Positions 52,677 to 62,963 of a stretch of DNA of 64,000 bases are shown in pieces; the stretch's first letter is position 1; every line of letters begins with the position of its first letter. Under the pieces are notes generated by a model, which had not been told where the DNA came from, ran no database searches, and saw only the letters and a list, made by a program, of their open reading frames with translations. This stretch comes from Hyphomicrobiales bacterium (GTDB lineage Bacteria; Pseudomonadota; Alphaproteobacteria; Rhizobiales; Rhizobiaceae). Position numbers and translations under genes: made by a program. The stretch covers positions 186,001 through 250,000 of the forward strand of contig UEGQ01000008.1 of assembly GCA_900466005.1 (NCBI GenBank). Reading direction: 5' to 3'.

Positions 52677-54449
52677 ATGGCGGGCAGCCTCAAGCTTTAC
52701 AACACACTGACGCGCGAGAAGGTCGATTTCGAGCCGATCGACCCGACGAACGTGCGCATGTATGTCTGCGGCCCCACCGTCTACGACTTCGCCCATATCG
52801 GCAATGCGCGGCCGGTGATCGTCTTCGACGTGCTCTACCGGCTGCTCCGCCATATCTACGGCGAAGACCACGTGACATACGTGCGCAACATCACCGACGT
52901 CGACGACAAGATCAATGCGCGTGCGCTTCGCGATTTCGGCGCCCGGATCGCCGACGGCTCAATGAGCCTCAACGAGGCGATCCGTGCGGTCACGGAAAAG
53001 ACCGAGAGCCAGTTCCACAAGGATGTGGCGGCGCTCGGCACGCTGCCGCCCAATGTCGAGCCGCGGGCGACCGACAACATCCCGCAGATGATCGAGATCA
53101 TCCAGAGGCTGCTCGACGCCGGCCACGCCTATGTGGCGACGGGTGCCGAGGGCCAGGAGGTGCTGTTCTCCACCGCCTCGATGCCGGATTACGGCAAGCT
53201 TTCCAAGCGCAAGCTGGAGGACCAGCAGGCGGGCGCGCGCATCGCCGTCGAGGCGCACAAGCGCAACCCGGCCGATTTCGTGCTCTGGAAGGAATCGGCC
53301 GCAACCGAGCCCGGCTGGGCCGCCACCTTCACCGTTACCGGCAGCGCCGTCTCGATCTACGGCCGTCCCGGCTGGCACATCGAATGCTCGGCAATGTCCG
53401 ACCGCTATCTCTGGCAGGAGGCCCGCAACCGGCTGTCGCCGAAGGGCAAGGCGAAACCGCATCAGTTCGACATCCACGGCGGCGGGCTCGACCTCATCTT
53501 CCCCCACCACGAGAACGAGATCGCCCAGTCCTGCTGCGCCTACAACACGCATGTGATGGCGAATGTCTGGATGCACAACGGCTTCCTGCAGGTCGAAGGC
53601 CGCAAGATGTCGAAGTCGGAGGGCAACTTCGTCACCATCCACGAGTTGCTGGCTGGCACGTCCAGGAGGCCAATTTCGGGTGAAGTGATTCGCCTAACCA
53701 TGTTGGCGACACACTATCGCCAGCCCATTGATTTTAGCGAGGCCAAGCTAAACTATTGGAGGGACAAGCTTTCTGGATGGGTTAAGACATTTGCCAACCA
53801 CGCCGATGCCAGCTTTCAAAACGGTCTTTACGTCGGGCAATCCCCTGTCGCTCCATCTCCGGAAGTGGTGGCAGCGCTGTCCGACGACCTCAACTTTCAG
53901 GAAGCCATTGTCCATATCGACCATTTGGCGCAACAAGCCGCCGGGAATCCTAACGTCGCGAATGAGTTGGGTAGCAATCTTATCTGGCTTGGGCTTTTCC
54001 GAAGCTACCTCAAAGAAGCATATTTCGATGCGCGCATGCATAGCGCTCGTCCCCAACTGCTGAGCAAGTATGGGGAGACACTCGAGGACGCGCGCGCTTT
54101 AGTGCTTAATTACTATAATTGGGCTGGTGAGATTGACGCACGCAATCGCTCGCGAACTGAACTCAATGAGCTTTTCCAAACTCGTTTTCCTGAACTTGGG
54201 AGCGATCACGTCAAAGTCGTATTGCATGAGCACGGTGCCGTTACGCTGGAGGCGATCAGCGAAGAAAGCAAACTAGACGGAGGCGAGATCGACAGTATCG
54301 TTTCACGAAGGTTGGCGCTTATCAATGCCAAGAACTTCGCCGAGGCCGACAAGATCCGCGACGAACTCTTGGCCAAGGGCATCCAGCTCAAGGACGGCAA
54401 GGACCCCGTCACCGGCGAGCGGGTCACGACATGGGAGGTCAAGCGGTAA
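52677..54449 (+). CDS. cysS: Cysteinyl-tRNA synthetase with an enlarged, atypical C-terminal half
   Basis: Charges tRNA-Cys. The catalytic half is normal: C31 (zinc ligand region [10 protein letters not shown]), HIGN at 40-43, the WHIECSAMS and FPHHENE zinc ligands, and KMSKS at 310-314. From about residue 325 to 552 (bases about 53650-54330) GC falls to about 50%, codons such as TTA, AAT and TAT appear, and the protein gains roughly 120 residues in the region normally occupied by the short DALR/anticodon-side bundle. Native-looking sequence ([18 protein letters not shown] to the end) then resumes. Total 590 residues against about 460 usually. The frame is intact throughout. The start at 52677 has GGGAGACAGGA upstream. 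Confidence 0.9.
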   Translation: MAGSLKLYNTLTREKVDFEPIDPTNVRMYVCGPTVYDFAHIGNARPVIVFDVLYRLLRHIYGEDHVTYVRNITDVDDKINARALRDFGARIADGSMSLNEAIRAVTEKTESQFHKDVAALGTLPPNVEPRATDNIPQMIEIIQRLLDAGHAYVATGAEGQEVLFSTASMPDYGKLSKRKLEDQQAGARIAVEAHKRNPADFVLWKESAATEPGWAATFTVTGSAVSIYGRPGWHIECSAMSDRYLWQEARNRLSPKGKAKPHQFDIHGGGLDLIFPHHENEIAQSCCAYNTHVMANVWMHNGFLQVEGRKMSKSEGNFVTIHELLAGTSRRPISGEVIRLTMLATHYRQPIDFSEAKLNYWRDKLSGWVKTFANHADASFQNGLYVGQSPVAPSPEVVAALSDDLNFQEAIVHIDHLAQQAAGNPNVANELGSNLIWLGLFRSYLKEAYFDARMHSARPQLLSKYGETLEDARALVLNYYNWAGEIDARNRSRTELNELFQTRFPELGSDHVKVVLHEHGAVTLEAISEESKLDGGEIDSIVSRRLALINAKNFAEADKIRDELLAKGIQLKDGKDPVTGERVTTWEVKR

Positions 54450-54506
54450 TCATGTCGGCACTGACGGCGCTTGATACCCCGGCGCCAGACTCACGGGAGG
54501 AATGTC

Positions 54507-54986
54507 ATGACTGACACGATCCATACCGGCGGATGCCAGTGCGGCGCGGTGCGCTTTCGCGTCCGCGGTGCGCTGAAGGACGCTTCGATCTGTCACTGCC
54601 GCATGTGCCAGAAGGCATTCGGCAGCTATTTCGCGCCGCTCGTCTCCGTGCGAGGCACGGATTTCGAATGGACCCGCGGGGCGCCGAAAAAATTCCGCTC
54701 GTCGAACTTCGTGCTGCGCGGCTTCTGCGGGGACTGCGGCACGCCGCTGACCTACGAGGCGCCGGACGGCATGGCGATCGCGGCCGGCGCCTTCGACGAT
54801 CCGGCCGCCGTGCCGCCTGCGGTCCAGTACGGCGTCGAGGCGAAGCTCGGCTTCTTCGACCATCTGCATGAGCTGCCGGAGCTTTCCACGCTGGACGATC
54901 TCGACAACGCGCCGTTCCTCGAAGAGATCGTCTCCTTTCAACACCCCGATCACGACACCGAAACATGGCCGGAGGTAAAGCCATGA
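54507..54986 (+). CDS. GFA-family zinc protein (glutathione-dependent formaldehyde-activating enzyme-like), copy 1
   Basis: A 159-residue protein of the GFA/centromere protein V family: cysteine motifs CQCGAV near residue 10, CHCRMCQ near 30 and CGDCGTP near 78 would bind zinc. Family members are named for Gfa, reported to act with glutathione on formaldehyde, but most are uncharacterised. The ATG at 54507 has GGGAGGA upstream. It begins 57 bases after cysS; its stop overlaps the next small gene by four bases (ATGA). Confidence 0.88.
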   Translation: MTDTIHTGGCQCGAVRFRVRGALKDASICHCRMCQKAFGSYFAPLVSVRGTDFEWTRGAPKKFRSSNFVLRGFCGDCGTPLTYEAPDGMAIAAGAFDDPAAVPPAVQYGVEAKLGFFDHLHELPELSTLDDLDNAPFLEEIVSFQHPDHDTETWPEVKP

Positions 54987-55102
54987 GCGAAAAGAAACCG
55001 GGCACGGAAATGCCGAAATGGCTGCTCTACGGGCTGATCGGCAAGGGCGTTCTCGTCCTCGTCGTCACCGTGGCAGTCGTCGCCTACGTCATGTTGAAAT
55101 AG
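54983..55102 (+). CDS. 39-residue single-helix membrane peptide
   Basis: A small gene starting ATG at 54983, overlapping the GFA stop by four bases, and ending TAG at 55102. The product has 39 residues: a polar start (MSEKKPGTEMPKWLLYG) and one strong hydrophobic helix (IGKGVLVLVVTVAVVAYVM) ending in LK. The overlap with GFA copy 1 and the 17-base gap to GFA copy 2 show it is part of the operon. Function unknown; it could anchor or regulate a partner. Confidence 0.75.
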   Translation: MSEKKPGTEMPKWLLYGLIGKGVLVLVVTVAVVAYVMLK

Positions 55103-55119
55103 AACCCTTGGAGGCGTTC

Positions 55120-57040
<1,921 letters not shown>

Positions 57041-57058
57041 AATGACGATGGACCTTGC

Positions 57059-57180
57059 CACCCCCCTCTGCCCTGCCGGGCATCTCCCCCACACGGGGGG
57101 AGAGTGGTCCTGGGAGATGCCGCGCGGCCTCACCCTCCCCTTGAGGGGGAGGGTCGGAGCGAAGCTCCGGGGTGGGGTGA
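57059..57180. repeat. Palindromic intergenic repeat element, copy 2
   Basis: Non-coding sequence between pip and cimA with the same palindromic modules as copy 1: CCCTCCCC-TTGAG-GGGGAGGG (57133-57153) and CGGAGC-GAA-GCTCCG (57155-57169) followed by GGGTGGGGT. Upstream of these, CTCCCCC...GGGGGGAG (about 57083-57102) and GGGCATCTC...GAGATGCC (57078-57120) form further palindromes. The second hairpin differs from copy 1 by a compensated C/G to G/C swap. Confidence 0.8.
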
Positions 57181-57216
57181 TCCCCTCAAGACGAAAAACT
57201 GCCTGAGGACAACAGC

Positions 57217-58833
57217 ATGACACGCGAAAAGATCTACCTCTTCGACACGACGCTCCGCGACGGACAGCAGACGCCGGGCATCGACTTTTCCGTCGAGGAC
57301 AAGATCGCCATCGCCTCGATGCTCGACGAATTCGGCTTCGACTATGTCGAGGGCGGCTATCCCGGCGCCAACCCGACGGACACCGCCTTCTTCACGCAGA
57401 AGCGTACGAACCGCGCCGCCTTCGTCGCCTTCGGCATGACCAAGCGGGCGGGCATTTCCGCCTCCAACGATCCGGGCCTCGCCCAGCTCCTGCAGGCGAA
57501 GAGCGATGCGGTCTGTTTCGTCGCCAAGAGCTGGGACTACCACGTCAAGGTCGCGCTCGGCTGTACCAACGAGGAAAACCTCGCAAGCATCCGCGAGAGC
57601 GTCGAGGCGGCGATCGCCGCCGGCAAGACCGCCATGGTCGATTGCGAGCACTTCTTCGACGGCTACAAGGCCAATCCGGACTATGCCGTCGCCTGCGCGA
57701 AGACCGCCTACGAGGCGGGTGCCCGCTGGGTCGTGCTCTGCGACACCAATGGCGGCACGCAGCCGCCGGAGGTCGGCGCGATCGTCGCCGCCGTCATCGC
57801 CGCCGGCGTGCCGGGCAGCGCGCTCGGCATCCACGCCCACAACGACACCGGCCAGGCGGTCGCCAATTCGCTCGCGGCGATCGAGGCCGGGGCGCGGCAG
57901 ATCCAGGGAACGCTGAACGGCATCGGCGAACGTTGCGGCAACGCCAATCTCGTGACGCTCATCCCGACGCTCTGCCTCAAGGAGACCTATGCCGAACGTT
58001 TCGAGACAGCGATCGACCGCGAGAAGCTTGCCGGCCTCACCCGGCTCTCGCACGCCTTCGACGAGCTGTTGAACCGCTCGCCCGAGCACCAGGCGCCCTA
58101 TGTCGGCGCGTCCGCCTTCGCGACGAAAGCCGGCATTCACGCCTCCGCGTTGCTCAAGGACCCGCGCACCTACGAGCACGTCGATCCGGCGAGCGTCGGC
58201 AATTTCCGCAAGGTCATGGTCTCAGACCAGGGCGGCAAGGCGAACTTCATCAACGAGCTGAAGCGCCGCGGCATCGCGGTCGAGAAGGACGACCCGCGCC
58301 TCGACCGGCTGATCTCGATCGTCAAGGAGCGCGAGGCGACCGGATATGCCTACGAGGGCGCGGATGCGAGCTTCGAGCTGCTCGCCCATCGCACGCTCGG
58401 CACCGTTCCGGACTTCTTCTCGATCGACGGCTTCCGGGTGATGGTCGAGCGGCGCTTCGACGCCAACGGCCACCTAAAGACGGTGTCGGAAGCCGTCGTG
58501 AAGCTCGTCATCGACGGCGAGAGCGTCATGTCGGTCGCCGAGGGCGACGGCCCGGTCAACGCGCTCGACATCGCGCTGCGCAAGGACCTCGGCAAGTACC
58601 AGGCCGAGATCGGCGACCTGGAACTCACCGACTACAAGGTGCGTATCCTCAACGGCGGCACCGAGGCGATCACCCGCGTGCTCATCGAATCCGGCGATGC
58701 GACGGGCGTGCGCTGGTGGACGGTCGGGGTATCGGAGAACATCATCGACGCCTCCTTCCAGGCGCTGATGGATTCGATCGTCTACAAGCTGATGAAGAAC
58801 CGCCAGCTCGCAGGCAAGATCGCGGCGGAGTAA
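57217..58833 (+). CDS. cimA: (R)-citramalate synthase
   Basis: Condenses acetyl-CoA with pyruvate to citramalate, the threonine-independent entry to isoleucine synthesis. It belongs to the 2-isopropylmalate synthase family; 538 residues. The N-terminal HMGL TIM barrel has DTTLRDGQQTPGIDFS and the metal-binding GIHAHNDTGQAVANS with ERCGNANL; the C-terminal regulatory LeuA-dimer domain occupies about 410-538. LeuA itself cannot be excluded by sequence alone, but this subgroup is usually CimA. Confidence 0.85.
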   Translation: MTREKIYLFDTTLRDGQQTPGIDFSVEDKIAIASMLDEFGFDYVEGGYPGANPTDTAFFTQKRTNRAAFVAFGMTKRAGISASNDPGLAQLLQAKSDAVCFVAKSWDYHVKVALGCTNEENLASIRESVEAAIAAGKTAMVDCEHFFDGYKANPDYAVACAKTAYEAGARWVVLCDTNGGTQPPEVGAIVAAVIAAGVPGSALGIHAHNDTGQAVANSLAAIEAGARQIQGTLNGIGERCGNANLVTLIPTLCLKETYAERFETAIDREKLAGLTRLSHAFDELLNRSPEHQAPYVGASAFATKAGIHASALLKDPRTYEHVDPASVGNFRKVMVSDQGGKANFINELKRRGIAVEKDDPRLDRLISIVKEREATGYAYEGADASFELLAHRTLGTVPDFFSIDGFRVMVERRFDANGHLKTVSEAVVKLVIDGESVMSVAEGDGPVNALDIALRKDLGKYQAEIGDLELTDYKVRILNGGTEAITRVLIESGDATGVRWWTVGVSENIIDASFQALMDSIVYKLMKNRQLAGKIAAE

Positions 58834-58862
58834 GTCCGCGGCTGACATTCTGCAGGCGACGA

Positions 58863-58888
58863 CGCGCCGCGAAAGGCCTCGCGGCGCG
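58863..58888 (+). terminator. Strong hairpin after cimA
   Basis: CGCGCCGCGA (58863-58872) and TCGCGGCGCG (58879-58888) form a perfect 10-base stem with an AAGGCC loop, 30 bases after the cimA stop. No T-run follows, so it may stop transcription only with help or protect the mRNA end. Confidence 0.55.
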
Positions 58889-58995
58889 CGACCCGCCGTT
58901 CAATTCCGGTCACCGACCCTTCACCGGAATGAATTTGTCCATTCGTGACGCATGGAGTATCGCAAGCGCCTAAAACAACAGAGGATGGAAACGCC

Positions 58996-59904
58996 ATGGC
59001 GACCGACACCGCAGTCGAAGTCAAGAACGAAGACAGCGCGCGCGGCTTCGCCTTTGCGCTCGCCGCCTATATGCTCTGGGGATTCCTGCCGTTCTACATG
59101 AAGGCGGTCGCGCACATCCCGCCGACCGAGGTCATCGCCCATCGTATCCTCTGGTCGATTCCGATCGCCGGCGGTGTGCTCCTCATCCTCCGACGGACGG
59201 GTGACCTGAAGGTGGCCATCCGCAATCCGCGCATGCTCGGCATGGCCGCGGTCACCGCCCTGCTCATCAGCATCAACTGGGGCATCTATGTCTGGGCGAT
59301 CGGCGCGGGCCGTGCGCTCGACACCGCGCTCGGCTATTTCATCAATCCGCTGTTCTCGATCTTCCTCGGCGCCGTGCTGCTCAAGGAAAAGCTCGCACCG
59401 GCGCAGAAGGTGGCGATCACGCTCGCCGCCATCGCCGTCGCGGTGCTGACCTACGACGCCGGTGGACTGCCCTGGGTGGCGCTCGGCCTCACCTTCTCCT
59501 GGGGCTTCTATGCCTTCTTCCGCAAGACCCTGCCGATCGGACCGAACCAGGGCTTTCTCCTCGAAGTGCTGCTGCTCAGCGTACCCGCCCTCGGCTATGT
59601 CGCCTATCTCGGCGCGACCGGTCACGGCCACTTCTTCTCGACAGGCGCGAACGACGCGCTGCTGCTGCTCGGAACCGGCGTGGTGACGGCCGTGCCGCTG
59701 CTCTTCTACGCCAACGGCGCCAAGCTCCTGCGCCTCTCGACCATCGGCATCATGCAGTACCTGCCACCGACGATGATCTTCCTGATTGCGGTCTTCGTCT
59801 TCAAAGAGCCCTTCGGCACCGCCAAGATGATCGCCTTCCCGCTGATCTGGCTCGCGCTCACCATCTTCGTCTGGCCGATGCTGAGGCAATACCGCAAGCA
59901 GTAG
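58996..59904 (+). CDS. rarD: RarD-type EamA transporter
   Basis: A 302-residue drug/metabolite permease of the RarD/chloramphenicol-sensitive subfamily with about ten helices. Characteristic sequences are AAYMLWGFLPFYMKAVAHIPPTEVIAHRILWSIP, NWGIYVWAIGAGRALDTALGYFINPL and IGIMQYLPPTMIFLIAVFVFKEPF. The ATG at 58996 has GAGGA upstream; an in-frame start at 58945 is less likely. The substrate is unknown. It stands as a single gene, convergent with the LOG-family gene. Confidence 0.9.
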   Translation: MATDTAVEVKNEDSARGFAFALAAYMLWGFLPFYMKAVAHIPPTEVIAHRILWSIPIAGGVLLILRRTGDLKVAIRNPRMLGMAAVTALLISINWGIYVWAIGAGRALDTALGYFINPLFSIFLGAVLLKEKLAPAQKVAITLAAIAVAVLTYDAGGLPWVALGLTFSWGFYAFFRKTLPIGPNQGFLLEVLLLSVPALGYVAYLGATGHGHFFSTGANDALLLLGTGVVTAVPLLFYANGAKLLRLSTIGIMQYLPPTMIFLIAVFVFKEPFGTAKMIAFPLIWLALTIFVWPMLRQYRKQ

Positions 59905-59914
59905 CGGCGGGGGA

Positions 59915-60535
59915 TCAGAGCTTGGCGATGACCTCGTCGGCGCCGTCGAGGTCGCGCACGCCCTCAACCTTCTCGAGGATCGCCGGGATGATGTCCTCGA
60001 CATTGTCGATGACGAGCGGCTGCACCCGCTCGGCGGTGTGGATGAAACCCTGCTCGCGCATGTGGCGGAGCAGTTCCAGCATCGGGTTCCAGAAACCGTT
60101 GATATTGGCGAAGACCATCGGCTTCTCATGACGGCCGAGCTGCGCCCAGGTCATGATCTCGACGATCTCCTCCAGCGTGCCGATGCCGCCCGGCAGCGTG
60201 ATGAAGGCGTCGGCGCGCTCGAACATCTTGTGCTTGCGGGCGTGCATGTCCTCCGTGACGATCAGCTCGTTGAGCTGACCGAGGGAATGGCGCGTCGCCT
60301 CCATGTCCACCAGGAATTCGGGGATGATGCCGGTGACCTGTCCGCCGTTCGACAGCACGCCGCCCGCAACCGCTCCCATGATGCCGCGGGTGCCACCGCC
60401 GTAGACGAGCCGCAGCCCATGCGCGGCGATCGACCGGCCGAGCGCGCGGCCGGCGGCGATATGATCGGGATCGCGCCCCGGCTGGGAGCCGCAATAGACG
60501 CAGACGGATCGAATCGTATTCATGTTTTTGCTCAT
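59915..60535 (-). CDS. LOG-family (TIGR00730) nucleotide-sugar hydrolase-like protein
   Basis: A 206-residue Rossmann-fold protein with the LOG signature PGGIGTLEE near residue 110 and YGGGTRGIMGAVA near residue 44. Members of this group cleave cytokinin riboside monophosphates or other nucleoside monophosphates, as shown for plant LOG and several bacterial homologues. The ATG at 60535 or 60523 could be the start; no clear ribosome site separates them. It is convergent with rarD. Confidence 0.9.
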   Translation of the reverse strand: MSKNMNTIRSVCVYCGSQPGRDPDHIAAGRALGRSIAAHGLRLVYGGGTRGIMGAVAGGVLSNGGQVTGIIPEFLVDMEATRHSLGQLNELIVTEDMHARKHKMFERADAFITLPGGIGTLEEIVEIMTWAQLGRHEKPMVFANINGFWNPMLELLRHMREQGFIHTAERVQPLVIDNVEDIIPAILEKVEGVRDLDGADEVIAKL

Positions 60536-60691
60536 GAAGGAAGAAAGACAATCATGCGCCGGCAAGGTCAACCGAATTGACGAAAAAGCTGTCGGCGCAA
60601 GATCACCATTCGTTGAGAAAGCTTGTGAAAGCGGCGAGATAAGGCTAGCAATTCCAAGGGATATGGCGGCCTATCCGCCCGGAGAGTGACT

Positions 60692-62821
60692 ATGATGAAA
60701 AATCGTGCCGGCTTGCTGGCCTTGCTGGTGCTCGCGATTGCGACGATCCTGATGGTGTTCTTCGTCATGCCGAGGATTTCGGACGACGGGAAGGACAAGG
60801 CCCAAACGACGACAGCAAGCGGCGATGCCGCCAAGACGCCTGCGCCCGAGCCCGCCAAACCCGCGGAAGACCTCGCGGCGGCGGCGAGCGAGAAGATGGG
60901 GCGCCTGAAGGCCGATGCCGAAAAGGCCGCCCAGGCACTCGTCTCGCTCTTTGCCGACGGCAAGGTGCCCGCGGCAGAAGCCTATGCCGGTGCGAAGGCG
61001 GAAGTCGAAAAGGCGTTCTCCGCGCTCGCCACGCTTGACATCCCCGACGCGCTCGAAGCCGGCGTCAAGGAGACGATGACGACCGCACGCGGCAATGCCG
61101 AGAAGGTGCTCGCCCTCCTCAAGGCCCTGCCCTCCGACCCGGCTGCTGCGGGTGCTGCGATCGGAAAAGTCATCGACGCGCTGACGGGCAAGCCTGACAT
61201 GGCGCCGGAAGCCCCGGCACCTGAGGCCGAGGCCCCGGCCGCGACGGAGCAGCCGGCTGCCGCCAATGCACCGGCGACCGGCCCGATCATCCCGCGCTTC
61301 GACGTGCTGCGCGTCGAACCGGACGGCTCGGCCGTCATCGCCGGCAATGCCGAACCCGGCTCGAAACTCGCGATCATCGACGGCGACACGGTCATCTTCG
61401 AGACCGAGGTAGGCATCAGCGGCGACTTCGCCGTCATTCTCGACAAGCCGCTCTCGCCCGGCGATCACTCGCTCGAGCTGCGCGTCACCGGCAAGGACGG
61501 AAAGGTCGTCACGTCGGAAGAGGTCGCGACGATTTCCATTCCCGAGAACGGCAACGGCAACCTGCTTGCCATGGTCACCAAGCCCGGCGAGGCGAGCCGC
61601 GTGATCGCGGCACCGGAAACCGTCAACCAGGCCGACAAGAAGGCCCGTGTTCCGTCGGAAGAGGCTCCTGCCGCGCAGACGGCCGAAGCACCGCCGGCCC
61701 CGGCGGCACCGCAGGACGCTGCAGCGACACAGCAGCCCGCCGAGGCCGCCAAGCCCGCACCCGCCCCCGAAGTCCAGGTCAGCGCCGTCGAGATCGAGGG
61801 CGATCGCATCTTCGTCGCCGGTACTGCCGCGCCGGGCAGCGCGGTTCGCGCCTCGGCCGACGACACGCTGATCGGAGCCGCGACGGCGGACAATACCGGT
61901 CACTTCGTCATCGAAGGCACAATCGCGCTTGCCGTCGGCGATCACACGATCCGCGCCGAACTGCTCGACGCAGACGGCAAGGTGCTGGTGCGCGCCTCCG
62001 TGCCGTTCAACCGCCCCGAAGGGCACCAGGTCGCCGTGGTCGCGCAGTCGAAGGCTCCGGAAGCCGGCCAGCCGGCTGCCATGGTGCCGCTCGACCGTGC
62101 GACCTTCGAAACCATGCGTGGCTCGGTCGGCAAGGCCTTCGGCATCCTCCAGGGGCTCTTTGCCGACGGCAAGAAGCCGGCAGTCGAGGAGCTCGCCGCC
62201 GCCCGTTCGGCGACCGAGATCGCCCTTCAGTCGCTCATCGACTATCGCCTCGGCGCGGGTGTCGATTCCGACTACGCCCAGTTCGTGGCGCAGACGGCGG
62301 CGCGAGCCCGCAACGCGCTCGAAGCGCTGAAGGCACTTTCGGCCGATGCCGACGCGGTCCGCGACGGGCTGCCGAAGATCGCCGAACTGATCAACGCCGT
62401 TCTCGAGCCGCTGCCGGCCGCAGCGGTCGCCGAAGCCCAGCCGCCCGCGGAGAAGGCCAAAGCGCAGGCGGAACCCGCCGGCACCGCACCGGCCGCCGAG
62501 CCGCAAGCGGCGGCCCCGGCAGCGCAACCGGCCCAGGCTCCGACAGAAACGGCCGCCGACGCCCCGAAGACGATCGAGCAGGCACCACTCACCGAGAGCA
62601 AGAACACGGTCATCATCCGCCGGGGCGATACGCTCTGGCAGATCTCGCGCCGCGTCTACGGTCTCGGGGTTCGCTACACGACGATCTATCTCGCCAACGC
62701 CAACAAGATCAGCAATCCGGACCTGATCGAGCCGGGCCAGATTTTCCAGGTGCCGTACGATGCGCTGCCGAATGCGGAAGAGCTGCATCGCAAGCGCCTG
62801 CGCGGCGAGACGATCGACTGA
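60692..62821 (+). CDS. Membrane-anchored LysM protein with duplicated helical and Ig-like modules
   Basis: A 709-residue protein starting at the ATG 60692 (GGAGA six bases upstream). One N-terminal transmembrane helix (about 5-27) anchors it to the inner membrane, with the rest periplasmic. Then come a helical module (about 66-165), an Ig-like module (203-285), a second Ig-like module (361-440), a second helical module (470-575) that repeats the first (both have LFADGK-PA-E and ALKALS/P), an Ala/Pro linker and a C-terminal LysM domain (639-688, VIIRRGDTLWQISRRVYGLG) that binds peptidoglycan. No enzyme motif is seen; a structural or regulatory cell-wall role is likely. Confidence 0.87.
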   Translation: MMKNRAGLLALLVLAIATILMVFFVMPRISDDGKDKAQTTTASGDAAKTPAPEPAKPAEDLAAAASEKMGRLKADAEKAAQALVSLFADGKVPAAEAYAGAKAEVEKAFSALATLDIPDALEAGVKETMTTARGNAEKVLALLKALPSDPAAAGAAIGKVIDALTGKPDMAPEAPAPEAEAPAATEQPAAANAPATGPIIPRFDVLRVEPDGSAVIAGNAEPGSKLAIIDGDTVIFETEVGISGDFAVILDKPLSPGDHSLELRVTGKDGKVVTSEEVATISIPENGNGNLLAMVTKPGEASRVIAAPETVNQADKKARVPSEEAPAAQTAEAPPAPAAPQDAAATQQPAEAAKPAPAPEVQVSAVEIEGDRIFVAGTAAPGSAVRASADDTLIGAATADNTGHFVIEGTIALAVGDHTIRAELLDADGKVLVRASVPFNRPEGHQVAVVAQSKAPEAGQPAAMVPLDRATFETMRGSVGKAFGILQGLFADGKKPAVEELAAARSATEIALQSLIDYRLGAGVDSDYAQFVAQTAARARNALEALKALSADADAVRDGLPKIAELINAVLEPLPAAAVAEAQPPAEKAKAQAEPAGTAPAAEPQAAAPAAQPAQAPTETAADAPKTIEQAPLTESKNTVIIRRGDTLWQISRRVYGLGVRYTTIYLANANKISNPDLIEPGQIFQVPYDALPNAEELHRKRLRGETID

Positions 62822-62837
62822 CGGCGGTGCGGCGGCG

Positions 62838-62861
62838 GGACCCGTCAAAAGTTTCGGGTCC
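62838..62861 (+). terminator. Hairpin after the LysM gene
   Basis: GGACCCG (62838-62844) and CGGGTCC (62855-62861) form a seven-base stem with a ten-base loop, 17 bases after the stop. No T-run follows. It may act with the second hairpin downstream. Confidence 0.45.
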
Positions 62862-62901
62862 TCCATTGCACACGCATATTCGAAACCCTATGTGGCGAAA
62901 G

Positions 62902-62929
62902 TCGGCGGCCTCCGAGAGGCCGCCGATTT
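62902..62929 (+). terminator. Second hairpin before the Atm1-like gene
   Basis: TCGGCGGCCTC (62902-62912) and GAGGCCGCCGA (62916-62926) form a perfect 11-base stem with a CGA loop, followed by TTTC. It likely ends the LysM transcript and lies 38 bases before the next gene. Confidence 0.6.
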
Positions 62930-62963
62930 CATCTGACGACGGTTGATGCGAGGGGCAGGCAAC

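Noticed and set aside
53650-54330. An intein or insertion sequence inside cysS
   Set aside because: The frame is continuous but there are no intein splicing motifs, no transposase and no terminal inverted repeats or target duplication visible.
60671-62866. A 731-codon minus-strand frame opposite the LysM gene
   Set aside because: The plus-strand protein has a transmembrane anchor and a LysM domain; the reverse frame is compositionally biased and domain-free.
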